Assembly: GCF_002741055.1 (NCBI RefSeq)
Contig: NZ_CP016809.1
Span: forward strand, 6,302,501 to 6,366,500
Reading direction: 5' to 3'
DNA length: 64,000 nt
Source: Paenibacillus ihbetae
GTDB lineage: Bacteria; Bacillota; Bacilli; Paenibacillales; Paenibacillaceae
Positions 25,413-34,222 of the stretch are shown here, piece by piece. The translations under genes were made by a program, and so were the position numbers. Positions within the stretch are counted from its first letter, which is position 1. Each line of letters begins with the position of its first letter. The notes under the pieces were generated by a model. It worked only from the letters and a program-made list of their open reading frames with translations. It did no database searches and was not told where the DNA came from.

Positions 25413-26642
25413 ATGGCTAGTTCACCTAAGCTTCGTCCGAATTACACGGAATCACAAGCTCAACTATCGAGCATGGCGGTTTTTCTTTATGCGGTTATCT
25501 GCGGATCGGCAGTAGCAACGGTGTATTTCTCCCAACCTTTGCTCGATATGATGGCTATTGAGTTTGGAATTAATAGCTCTATCATCGGTACGGTAGTAAC
25601 CGTGACCCAGCTTTGTTATGCGTTTGGGTTATTGTTCTTGGTCCCGTTAGGGGATATGTTTAATCCGCGTCGGCTTGTAACGGGGATGATCGTGTTATTA
25701 ACGATCGTATTAAGTATAGTTGCGTTAGCTTCAAATCCTTGGTTTCTATTCCTAGGCATGGGGATGGTCGGGTTCCTGGCTGTTGTTGCACAAGTGCTTG
25801 TTGCTCTTGCCGCTGATCGAGCACCGCAATACAGACGTGGCCGCACGATTGGAGTTGTTACTAGTGGAATTGTAATAGGGATATTACTGGCCCGCACCTT
25901 TGCGGGCACCTTAGCGGATATGGCCGGATGGCGGTCCGTTTATTTCGTCTCGGCGGTGATCATGATCTCACTGGCATTGGTGTTCCTAACCGTTACACCC
26001 GATACAAAGCGTCCGCCAAGCAAAAACTCGTACAGGGAAGTACTCCGTTCCATAAAAGATTTATTCGTTCAAATTCCCCTATTGAGAATTCGCGGCCTCC
26101 TTGCCTTCTTCATTTTTTCGGCCTTTAGTATTTTATGGTCCTCGATGGTTTTGCCGATGAGCTCCTCTCCACTTTCGTTCAGCCACAGCGTAATTGGATT
26201 GTTTGGACTCGCAGGTGTAGCGGGGGCGTTGGCCGCAAGCAGCGCCGGGCGACTGGCAGATCGGGGATTAGGACAACGGACAACGGGAATCGCATTATTA
26301 CTGTTATTGTGCTCTTGGCTCCCAATCGGGTTACTACTGCATTCCATGTGGCTATTTATCATAGGGATCGTTATGTTGGATTTCGCAGTGCAAGCGATTC
26401 ACGTTACCAATCAAAGCATGATTCTAAGTGTTCGTCCGGAAGCAAGGGGCAGGTTAACTGCCGGGTACATGATCTTTTATTCCTTTGGAAGTGCAACAGG
26501 TGCAATCGCGTCAACCTGGATTTATTCTTGGGCAGGGTGGTTCGGCGTGTGCATGCTGGGGGTTCTAGTAAGCATGATCGCCTTGATATTTTGGGCTTGT
26601 ACTTTGAAAACGTCCGATTGTTCTCTTAATAATCAGCAATAA
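25413..26642 (+). CDS. MFS transporter under TetR control
   Basis: A 409-residue twelve-helix major-facilitator protein resembling the YnfM/arabinose-efflux-permease group of drug-type exporters. The first membrane pair contains CGSAVATVYFSQPLLDMMA; LVPLGDMFNPRRLV is motif A, DRAPQYRRGRTIGVVTSGIVIG is the motif C-like helix 5, and AGRLADRGLGQR is the motif A repeat in the second half. GGGAGG lies before ATG 25413. It is divergent from the TetR gene and has TetR-type palindromes in its leader, which suggests induction by its own substrate. Confidence 0.85.
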   Translation: MASSPKLRPNYTESQAQLSSMAVFLYAVICGSAVATVYFSQPLLDMMAIEFGINSSIIGTVVTVTQLCYAFGLLFLVPLGDMFNPRRLVTGMIVLLTIVLSIVALASNPWFLFLGMGMVGFLAVVAQVLVALAADRAPQYRRGRTIGVVTSGIVIGILLARTFAGTLADMAGWRSVYFVSAVIMISLALVFLTVTPDTKRPPSKNSYREVLRSIKDLFVQIPLLRIRGLLAFFIFSAFSILWSSMVLPMSSSPLSFSHSVIGLFGLAGVAGALAASSAGRLADRGLGQRTTGIALLLLLCSWLPIGLLLHSMWLFIIGIVMLDFAVQAIHVTNQSMILSVRPEARGRLTAGYMIFYSFGSATGAIASTWIYSWAGWFGVCMLGVLVSMIALIFWACTLKTSDCSLNNQQ

Positions 26643-26692
26643 AATTGAAGGTATTCTTTAGGAGAACCAAACATGACTCCGTTCCGCAGAAT

Positions 26693-26736
26693 AAAAAAAG
26701 AGCAAAACAACACGATTCCACGTAGTTGTTCTGCTC
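26693..26736 (-). terminator. Terminator of the nitrate transporter gene
   Basis: GAGCAAAACAAC (26700-26711) pairs with GTTGTTCTGCTC (26725-26736), one mismatch; on the minus strand seven T residues follow. Confidence 0.75.
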
Positions 26737-26765
26737 AATGTGCTGTTAGTATGGCTATAGCGAGA

Positions 26766-27992
26766 TTAAACCTTAGCCGATCCGGTTTGTGGGCCGGATG
26801 GCACACTGCGGAGCCAGCTGCGGCGCCATTTCAGCTGCATTACGATCGTAAGCGTCAACGAAGCCGCCGCGATAAAACTTAAAATGATGAAGCCTGTGGC
26901 GTATGAGCCTGTCGCTTGGTACAGCCGCCCCAGAATCAGCGGCAGCGCAAAGCCTCCAAGTCCACCGGCAGCACCGACAATCCCGGTAACCAGGCCGATC
27001 TCGCCGGCAAACCGTTGAGGAACGAGCTGAAACACGGAACCGTTACCCGCCCCCAGACACATCATACCGATAAACAGCAGCGTGACAACGACCCAAAGAG
27101 GAGGCAGGAAGGAGACGCCGATCAGCATGATCGCTGCCCCGGCATAGAGAATCATCAGCATCCGGGAGCCGCCGATTCGATCGGCCAGAAATCCCCCCAC
27201 GGGTCGGAAAAAGCTCCCTGCGATGACGCAGATCGTTGTAATGTCTGCAGCCTGAACCGCAGAGAGACCGTACTGGGTGTTAAAGAAGATCGTCAAATAG
27301 TTAGCGAGCCCGACAAAGCCGCCAAAGGTCACGCAGTACAGGGCGCAGAATACCCAAGCATCGCGTTGTTTAAGGACATGACCATATTCGGACAGCCGTT
27401 TGGGGGCAGGCCGATTCGGACTGTTGCGGGCAAACAGCGAGAAGTAAATGAATACCAGCACAATAGGTATGATGGCAAGACCGAACACAATCTCCCAGTT
27501 TCCGAAATGCTGGGCTAGACGATTGGCGAACAGCGTTGCAAGGACGGTACCGCTGTTCCCGGCACCCGCGATCCCCATCGCCAGGCCTTGATGTTCCTTG
27601 GGATACCACTGACCAGCGAGAGGGAGCGCTGCGGCGAACGAGGCTCCCGCGACCCCCAGCAGAACGGCAACGACGTACAATTGATCGAGTGAATCTACCC
27701 ATAACCAACCGAGCAACAGAGGGATCAGGGTCACGATCATTCCAATCTGAGCTGTGAGTTTGGGGCCGAGACGGTCAGCCAGAAAGCCTAATACAAGTCT
27801 GAGGATCGAGCCGCCCAGCACAGGCAGCGCCACCAGATTTGCCTTCTGAACCGGGTCCATCGGATAATCCGCGGCAATGACGACCGCAAGCGGCCCAAGC
27901 ATGCCCCAAATCATAAAGCTGATATCGAAATACAGAAAAGCGCCGAACAGGGAGGGCTTATGCCCGCTTTGCCAAAAACCTTTCCTCTCCAT
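26766..27992 (-). CDS. narK: NarK/NasA-type nitrate/nitrite transporter
   Basis: A 408-residue twelve-helix MFS protein of the nitrate/nitrite porter family. Family marks are FDISFMIWGMLGPLAVVIA in helix 1, LGFLADRLGPKL (motif A), the nitrate-signature-like stretches GMAGAGNSG-type (GIAGAGNSGTVLATLFANRL) and GIVGAAGGLGGFALP, and a QWYPKEHQGLAMG loop. It imports nitrate for the divergent nasBC. The start at 27992 is chosen for GAGGAGTG upstream; the GTG at 28001 overlaps that site. Its 180-nt leader contains an ANTAR-type antiterminator element and its promoter a GlnR/TnrA box. The assimilatory context would also allow the name nasA. Confidence 0.9.
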   Translation of the reverse strand: MERKGFWQSGHKPSLFGAFLYFDISFMIWGMLGPLAVVIAADYPMDPVQKANLVALPVLGGSILRLVLGFLADRLGPKLTAQIGMIVTLIPLLLGWLWVDSLDQLYVVAVLLGVAGASFAAALPLAGQWYPKEHQGLAMGIAGAGNSGTVLATLFANRLAQHFGNWEIVFGLAIIPIVLVFIYFSLFARNSPNRPAPKRLSEYGHVLKQRDAWVFCALYCVTFGGFVGLANYLTIFFNTQYGLSAVQAADITTICVIAGSFFRPVGGFLADRIGGSRMLMILYAGAAIMLIGVSFLPPLWVVVTLLFIGMMCLGAGNGSVFQLVPQRFAGEIGLVTGIVGAAGGLGGFALPLILGRLYQATGSYATGFIILSFIAAASLTLTIVMQLKWRRSWLRSVPSGPQTGSAKV

Positions 27993-28067
27993 GACTATCA
28001 CTCCTCATCCAAATGTGTTCTTTCTCTGTTCTCTCTGCTTCATGAAGCCAAATCCCCAGCCGCAGGC

Positions 28068-28110
28068 AAAAAAGGCCGCAAGTCGCTCTTTTCCAGAACG
28101 ATTCGCGGCC
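28068..28110 (-). terminator. Leader terminator (attenuator) of the nitrate transporter transcript
   Basis: Minus strand: GGCCGCGAATCG pairs with CGACTTGCGGCC (one mismatch, one G-U), the stem extends into the loop, and TTTTTT (28073-28068) follows. It lies between promoter and start codon. Its 5' arm shares GCC with the second hexaloop hairpin. Confidence 0.75.
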
Positions 28111-28147
28111 ACATTGCCCATGACAAAAAACACGTCATTGTGTCTTT
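28107..28147 (-). promoter_or_regulatory. ANTAR-type dual hexaloop element in the nitrate transporter leader
   Basis: Minus strand: hairpin P1 is AAAGACAC-[AATGAC]-GTGTTTTT (loop 28139-28134). After a 7-nt linker, P2 is GGC-[AATGTG]-GCC (loop 28115-28110). Both six-base loops have A at position 1 and G at position 4, the rule for ANTAR-protein targets. P2 and the following terminator use the same GCC bases, so they exclude each other. Binding of an ANTAR protein would hold P2 and allow read-through. Confidence 0.7.
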
Positions 28148-28178
28148 CGTCTAACTATTCAGCTGATTTGATGTTCAC

Positions 28179-28208
28179 ATTATAGACAGCAGGGTGAAAT
28201 TGTGTCAA
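28179..28208 (-). promoter_or_regulatory. Sigma-A promoter of the nitrate transporter gene
   Basis: Minus strand: TTGACA, 18-bp spacer, TATAAT, both boxes perfect. The -35 lies inside a GlnR/TnrA box. Confidence 0.8.
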
Positions 28209-28219
28209 TATACATAACA
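28203..28219. promoter_or_regulatory. GlnR/TnrA box 1
   Basis: TGTCAATATACATAACA fits TGTNA-N7-TNACA exactly. It covers the -35 of the nitrate transporter promoter (centre near -39). Confidence 0.75.
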
Positions 28220-28264
28220 TAAAAATTTAAAAAATTTAAATTTATAAATTTACCACACTCTAAA

Positions 28265-28281
28265 TGTAATATATATTGACA
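28265..28281. promoter_or_regulatory. GlnR/TnrA box 2
   Basis: TGTAATATATATTGACA fits TGTNA-N7-TNACA exactly. It covers the -35 of the nasB promoter (centre near -38). The 45 bp between the two boxes is almost pure A/T. Confidence 0.75.
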
Positions 28282-28304
28282 TCACAATCAACATGAACTA
28301 ATCT
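28276..28304 (+). promoter_or_regulatory. Sigma-A promoter of nasBC
   Basis: TTGACA (28276-28281), 17-bp spacer, TAATCT (28299-28304). The -35 lies inside GlnR/TnrA box 2. Confidence 0.7.
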
Positions 28305-28326
28305 GTATTTAACATCATAATCGAAG

Positions 28327-28365
28327 ATCGGCACAATGCTGTGCCGGTTTTGAGGCAATGACGCC
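28327..28365 (+). promoter_or_regulatory. ANTAR-type dual hexaloop element in the nasB leader
   Basis: P1 is ATCGGCAC-[AATGCT]-GTGCCGGT (loop 28335-28340). After a 5-nt linker, P2 is GGC-[AATGAC]-GCC (loop 28357-28362). Both loops carry A1 and G4, as in the divergent leader, and P2 again is GGC/GCC with its 3' arm shared with the terminator that follows. Confidence 0.75.
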
Positions 28366-28397
28366 CTTTCCCTGCGTGCAGGGGGAGGGCATTTTTG
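28363..28397 (+). terminator. Leader terminator (attenuator) of nasBC
   Basis: GCCCTTTCCCTG (28363-28374) pairs along all 12 positions with CAGGGGGAGGGC (28379-28390), including two G-U pairs, followed by ATTTTTG. It lies 46 bp before the nasB start, inside the transcribed leader. Confidence 0.85.
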
Positions 28398-28442
28398 AAT
28401 TATTCTCACATGAAGATGACATAGCTTGAATGGAGGAATTTC

Positions 28443-30611
28443 ATGCAGCGAAAAAAACTTATAGTCGTCGGGAATGGCATGGCGGGGATAAAGTGTGTTG
28501 AAGAAATCCTAAAGCTTGCTCCGGAGCACTTTGATATTACGATATTCGGAGCCGAGGCCTTTCCAAACTATAATCGGATCCTCTTATCCAAAGTCCTGCA
28601 AGGTGAACATGCGCTGCAGGATATTATTCTGAACGACTGGTCCTGGTATGAGCAGCATGGGATCCGCTTGTTGACTGGTGAGCCCGTTCGTCATATCGAT
28701 GCCAAACGGCGTTTCGTCGAGACAGCCTCCGGCCTACGCGAAACGTATGATGCATTAATCCTGGCAACCGGCTCATCTCCATTCATACCGCCTATCCCAG
28801 GAACGGATAAGGAAGGGGTTATATCCTTTCGAACGATTGACGATTGCGAGAGAATGTCCGAAATGTCCAAATCCTATAGAAAAGCGGCTGTCATTGGCGG
28901 AGGGCTGTTAGGCTTGGAAGCAGCTCGCGGGCTGCTTCATCTTGGTATGGAGACCCGGGTGGTTCATAACGCACCTTATATCATGAATCGACAGCTGGAT
29001 CGCGTCGCTGCGGATATGCTTCAGCGAGAACTCGAGAGCCAAGGGATGCAATTTTATTTGGCGAAAAACACCACGCGAATTACAGGACGAACAAGGGCGC
29101 AGGGGCTTCGGTTTATGGACGGAGCGCGGCTTGATGCGGATGTGGTCGTCCTCGCCGTGGGGATCAGGCCGAACATAGAGCTGGCCCAAAGAAGCGGTAT
29201 TCTAACGCGGAGGGCGATCGTCGTAGATGACTTCATGAGAACAAGCGATCCGAACATTTTTGCCGTAGGGGAATGCGCGGAACACCGGGGAGTAAGTTAC
29301 GGCCTGGTAGCCCCCTTATATGAGCAGGGGAGGGTGCTTGCCCGCGTCATCTGCGGACACGAGACTGAGCCCTATAACGGGTCGATCCCGTCCTCCCAGC
29401 TTAAAATATCGGATGTAGATGTTTTTTCCGCCGGCGTAATCTCGGGTGAAGGGGTTGAAACCGCTGTTCAGAATTATGATGCCATTTGCGGCACATACAA
29501 AAAAGTAACCATGCACAACGGCAAGATTGCCGGGGCAATTCTGTTCGGGGATACGGCGGAAGGAGCTGCATTGCTGGCATTTGTGAAACGGGGTGCGGCC
29601 GTAGCAGAGCTTCTCTTGCGTGAGCGTGCTGCCAGCCCGGCGGAAGCGGCGGCTGAAGCGCTGCCGGACCATGAAACGGTGTGCGCTTGCAACCGTGTCA
29701 GCAAAGCGGCGATCATTCATGCCATAACCGACCACGATTTAACAAGTGCCGAAGAAGTTAAGGCGCATACTAAAGCATCTGCTTCTTGCGGCGGATGCCG
29801 GCCTATGGTGGTTGGAATTGTCCAATATATGCAAAGCAGTAGAACGAAGGATAAGCCGCAGAAACAAAAGGAAGTCGGAACCCCGGCGGAAGCTCCTGTA
29901 TGCGATTGTACGGTTCATGGTCATCCGTCAATGAAGCAAGCCATTACTGACGCAGTGAATGAAGGCTGTCGTACCATCCCGGACATCATGTCGCATCTGG
30001 GCTGGAAGAAGGCGGGCGGATGTACCCTATGCCTCCCGATCATACGATTCTATCTGGAAATGGCGGGCGATGTTAACGATGAAGAGCGGATAGCGGCTAG
30101 GAAGGCACATAGCCATGTTTCTTATGCAGATCAATCGTATTATCAGGGCGTGCGGATACGGATTGACGAGGGGGAAGCTTCCGACCCGATCGCGGCTGGC
30201 ATTCAGCGCATTGGGGAAAGGCTCCGCAGCAGCTGGCAAAATGTAACGCTTCCTTATCCGGTAAGTGCCGGCGTGTCATATGGGACAGGGTCGCCCATTG
30301 GAATTCTTGTCCAGGGGATCGGGATCTCAGCTTCCCCCGCGGGTTGGGAGGCGTATCTCGGCGGACATGCGGAGCATCCTGTCCGTGAAGGACAGCTGAT
30401 CGGTGTTGCAGAGCGCGAGGAAGACGTCGTTCGGCTCGTATCCGCTTGTCTGCAGTGGTATCGGCAGAACGGCTTCTACGATGAACCGCTGTGGGCGTGG
30501 GTGGAACGTACAGATGTCCTTGCGATCCGGGAGATTGTGCTTGACGAAGAGATGCAGCGTGAGCTTGCAGAAAAGCTGTCGCGACGTTCGTTGAAAGCTT
30601 ATGCCGGTTAA
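28443..30611 (+). CDS. nasB: Assimilatory nitrate reductase electron-transfer subunit
   Basis: The 722-residue flavoprotein passes electrons from NAD(P)H to the nitrate reductase NasC. Residues 1-310 form the FAD/NAD(P)H oxidoreductase part (VVGNGMAGIKCVEEIL, LATGSSPFIPPIPG, VIGGGLLGLEAARGL). Around 414-462 is a first BFD-like [2Fe-2S] domain (CACNRVS...SCGGC) and around 487-550 a second (CDCTVHG...GGCTLC). The last 150 residues resemble the ferredoxin-like half domain of nitrite/sulfite reductases. TGGAGG precedes ATG 28443. nasC follows after 41 bp. No nitrite reductase gene (nasDE) is in the window, so it must be elsewhere. Confidence 0.88.
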   Translation: MQRKKLIVVGNGMAGIKCVEEILKLAPEHFDITIFGAEAFPNYNRILLSKVLQGEHALQDIILNDWSWYEQHGIRLLTGEPVRHIDAKRRFVETASGLRETYDALILATGSSPFIPPIPGTDKEGVISFRTIDDCERMSEMSKSYRKAAVIGGGLLGLEAARGLLHLGMETRVVHNAPYIMNRQLDRVAADMLQRELESQGMQFYLAKNTTRITGRTRAQGLRFMDGARLDADVVVLAVGIRPNIELAQRSGILTRRAIVVDDFMRTSDPNIFAVGECAEHRGVSYGLVAPLYEQGRVLARVICGHETEPYNGSIPSSQLKISDVDVFSAGVISGEGVETAVQNYDAICGTYKKVTMHNGKIAGAILFGDTAEGAALLAFVKRGAAVAELLLRERAASPAEAAAEALPDHETVCACNRVSKAAIIHAITDHDLTSAEEVKAHTKASASCGGCRPMVVGIVQYMQSSRTKDKPQKQKEVGTPAEAPVCDCTVHGHPSMKQAITDAVNEGCRTIPDIMSHLGWKKAGGCTLCLPIIRFYLEMAGDVNDEERIAARKAHSHVSYADQSYYQGVRIRIDEGEASDPIAAGIQRIGERLRSSWQNVTLPYPVSAGVSYGTGSPIGILVQGIGISASPAGWEAYLGGHAEHPVREGQLIGVAEREEDVVRLVSACLQWYRQNGFYDEPLWAWVERTDVLAIREIVLDEEMQRELAEKLSRRSLKAYAG

Positions 30612-30652
30612 ACGGAGGAGATATCGAGAAATCGAGGGAGAGGTGGTCTAAG

Positions 30653-32776
30653 ATGGTTCATACGGATTTGGATATAGAGAGAGCTTCTGCCCAGGTAGAG
30701 ACTCAATGTCCTTTTTGCAGTGTACAGTGTAAGATGACGGTTACTGAAGTGGAGACAGGCGTTTCGGGTCAGCGCCGAACTGCCTACCAGATTGAAGGAG
30801 TGCCAAACGCTGCCTCCCAGGGCAGAGTTTGCGTCAAAGGCATGAATGCGCATCAGCATGCTGTCCACTCGCAGCGGTTGCTGGAACCACTGATCCGTGT
30901 CAACGGCGAGCTCGTTCCTTGTTCCTGGGACGAGGCGATTCACGTGATAAGCCATCGGTTACAGACGATTTCAGACCAGTACGGTACTGATGCGAATGCC
31001 GTATACGGCGGTGGATCGCTGACCAACGAAACGGCCTATTTGCTCGGCAAATTTGCCAGAGTGGCGCTCGGCACGAAATATATCGATTATAACGGTCGTT
31101 TCTGCATGTCGGCAGCGGCCTCTGCGGGGAGTAAAACCTTTGGGATTGACAGGGGACTGACGTTCAGGCTGACCGATATTCCTATGGCCCGCTGCATTGT
31201 GCTCGCCGGTACCAATATCGCAGAGTGCCAGCCGACGCTGCTGCCGTATTTTAACCAAGCGAAAGAGAACGGAGCGAAGATCGTGGTCATCGACCCGCGG
31301 AAAACGGCGACAGCGGCCATTGCGGATATCCACCTGCCGATCAAACCAGGTACAGATGCTTTGCTGGCTGATGCCATGCTTAGCATCATCATGGATGAGG
31401 GCTTCGTGGATGAAGCATTTATTCGGGCCAGAACAAATGGTTATGATGAGCTGCGAGCCTATATGAACGGGTTCAATTTGAATCGGGCTGCTGATCTATG
31501 CGGATTGGAGCTGGAGCAGATCCGGGAGGCTGCAAGGGCCTATGGCATGGCGGACACAGGAATGATATTGACCGCCCGGGGGGTAGAACAGCAGACGGAT
31601 GGGCACCTTGCGGTTCGGCATTTTCTTAACCTGGTGTTAGCCACAGGCAAAATCGGCAGGGAAGGCTGCGGATATGGAGCCGTCACCGGTCAGGGGAATG
31701 GACAGGGCGGAAGAGAGCATGGGCAAAAGGCTGATCAGCTGCCGGGCTACAGATCGATCGAGAATGAGGAGGACCGTAAGTACGTTGCCTCCGTATGGGG
31801 TGTTGAAGCTTCAAGCTTACCTGGAAAAGGCGTCTCGGCCTATGAGATGATGGAGCTTGTTCATCAGGGCGAGATCAAATCTCTCTTCGTGATGGGATCC
31901 AATCCCGTGGTTTCGAATCCGAACGCCGGGCATGTGGTGGAAGGCTTGAAGAGCCTTCATCTGCTGGTGGTTGCCGATATGTTCATGTCCGAAACGGCCC
32001 AATTGGCTGACATCGTGCTGCCGGTGACCTCCTATTTGGAGAATGAAGGGACACTGACCAATCTGGAGGGGCGGGTCCTTCTGCGGAAAGCCGGCCGTGA
32101 AGCGCCCGGTGAGTCGCGTCATGACTGGAGGATCCTCTGCTCCATAGCAGACCAACTGGGAAAGGGAAGGTATTTTCGCTTCAACGGGCCTGAAGAGATA
32201 TTTAACGAGCTGAGGCTGGCGAGCAAAGGCGGGGTTGCTGATTATTACGGCATCACGTATGACCGATTGCGCAGGGAGGAAGGGGTGTACTGGCCTTGCC
32301 CCTCTACCGAGGAGGCTGGGATCGGCTTGCTGTTCCAGCAATCGTTCGCCCACCCGGACGGGAAGGCCGTTTTCACCATTACAGAAGGAGAGCGCTGGGA
32401 AGGAGTGTCCGAGGAATACCCGCTAATCCTAACCAATGGACGTGTATTGTCCCATTATCTGACCGGAGTGCAGACCCGGAGAAGCCCATCTTTACTTGCA
32501 CGCGAGCTGGAGAATTTCGCAGAGATTCATCCGATTACCGCGCAGCGGTACCGGGTACGGGACGGGGAGTGGGTCGAAGTTGTGTCCGAGCATGGCTCTT
32601 TTACGGTCCGCTGCAGAGTTGGAGATTCTATTCGGCAAGATACCCTGTTTGTCCCTATGCATTGGGGTGGGGTACAGAACGTCAATCATGCTACCCGGCC
32701 GGAGCTGGACCCCTTCTGCAAAATGCCGGGGTTCAAGACCGCTGCCGTTCGGATTCGATCTCTCTATTTCAGGTAA
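30653..32776 (+). CDS. nasC: Assimilatory nitrate reductase catalytic subunit
   Basis: A molybdopterin enzyme reducing nitrate to nitrite in the cytoplasm. The N-terminal [4Fe-4S] site uses Cys19, Cys22, Cys26 and Cys60 (CPFCSVQC ... GRVCVKG). Molybdopterin-binding blocks follow: YGGGSLTNETAYLLGKFAR, NGRFCMSAAASAG, VIDPRKTATA, GQGNGQGGREHGQKADQLPG and VMGSNPVVSNPNA. The C-terminal dinucleotide-binding domain starts near LTNGRVLSHYLTG and ends in PMHWG and the usual FK tail. The 707-residue length fits NasC. AGGTGG precedes ATG 30653. It is the second gene of nasBC and is followed by a strong terminator. Confidence 0.92.
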   Translation: MVHTDLDIERASAQVETQCPFCSVQCKMTVTEVETGVSGQRRTAYQIEGVPNAASQGRVCVKGMNAHQHAVHSQRLLEPLIRVNGELVPCSWDEAIHVISHRLQTISDQYGTDANAVYGGGSLTNETAYLLGKFARVALGTKYIDYNGRFCMSAAASAGSKTFGIDRGLTFRLTDIPMARCIVLAGTNIAECQPTLLPYFNQAKENGAKIVVIDPRKTATAAIADIHLPIKPGTDALLADAMLSIIMDEGFVDEAFIRARTNGYDELRAYMNGFNLNRAADLCGLELEQIREAARAYGMADTGMILTARGVEQQTDGHLAVRHFLNLVLATGKIGREGCGYGAVTGQGNGQGGREHGQKADQLPGYRSIENEEDRKYVASVWGVEASSLPGKGVSAYEMMELVHQGEIKSLFVMGSNPVVSNPNAGHVVEGLKSLHLLVVADMFMSETAQLADIVLPVTSYLENEGTLTNLEGRVLLRKAGREAPGESRHDWRILCSIADQLGKGRYFRFNGPEEIFNELRLASKGGVADYYGITYDRLRREEGVYWPCPSTEEAGIGLLFQQSFAHPDGKAVFTITEGERWEGVSEEYPLILTNGRVLSHYLTGVQTRRSPSLLARELENFAEIHPITAQRYRVRDGEWVEVVSEHGSFTVRCRVGDSIRQDTLFVPMHWGGVQNVNHATRPELDPFCKMPGFKTAAVRIRSLYFR

Positions 32777-32891
32777 ACAGCCTGGACAGATAAACGGTTA
32801 AGAACAAAGTCTCGCATCGATTCTAATTCGCCTCGATTACGATGAATCAGCGCTTTGTACGGGTTGAGGCAGTATCAGCATCTTCAATCTT

Positions 32892-32940
32892 ATGACCATT
32901 TTGATGAACTGGAGCAATCATCGAAATGGTCATTTTTATT
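32892..32940 (+). terminator. Terminator of nasBC
   Basis: ATGACCATTTTGATG and CATCGAAATGGTCAT form a long stem with one mismatch; TTTTTATT follows. Confidence 0.85.
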
Positions 32941-32950
32941 ATTATTAATT

Positions 32951-33007
32951 ATTGCAAATGCAACATTATTAAATTAAACTAGAAGTACGTATTGTTGCAT
33001 TTGCAAT
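32951..33007. promoter_or_regulatory. MarR-gene promoter with two operator palindromes
   Basis: ATTGCAAATGCAACA (32951-32965) and its exact inverse TGTTGCATTTGCAAT (32993-33007) flank the promoter; each core TTGCA-N2-TGCAA is itself a palindrome. TTGCAA (32952) and TAAACT (32975) with a 17-bp spacer are the likely -35/-10. Operator 1 covers the -35 and operator 2 lies past the start, a layout for autorepression. Confidence 0.65.
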
Positions 33008-33036
33008 ATAAATGAGATCGAGGGAGTCAGTATACG

Positions 33037-34033
<997 letters not shown>

Positions 34034-34161
34034 AAGGATATTTATTGCGCTTGAAAATGAATAATATCTAATAGTGGGATACAAATAAGGCTTCAGCGTG
34101 TAGGGTTGTTTTTTAACTAAGCATAAACTGTGGGACTCATGCAGGCTGCCGATAGTGAAAA

Positions 34162-34198
34162 AAACAAAAACGATGACCGCGCGTCATCGTTTTTGTTT
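34162..34198. terminator. Bidirectional terminator between GNAT and GH64 genes
   Basis: Perfect 16-bp stem AAACAAAAACGATGAC/GTCATCGTTTTTGTTT with loop CGCGC. Confidence 0.9.
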
Positions 34199-34222
34199 AT
34201 ATCTAAAGACATGAGGGATCAC

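Noticed and set aside
26916..27518. 200-codon open frame on the plus strand
   Set aside because: Antisense to the nitrate transporter; highly charged, low-complexity composition.
28171..28187. Third GlnR/TnrA box (TGTTCACATTATAGACA)
   Set aside because: Two mismatches at conserved positions, and it covers the -10 of the transporter promoter only by chance.
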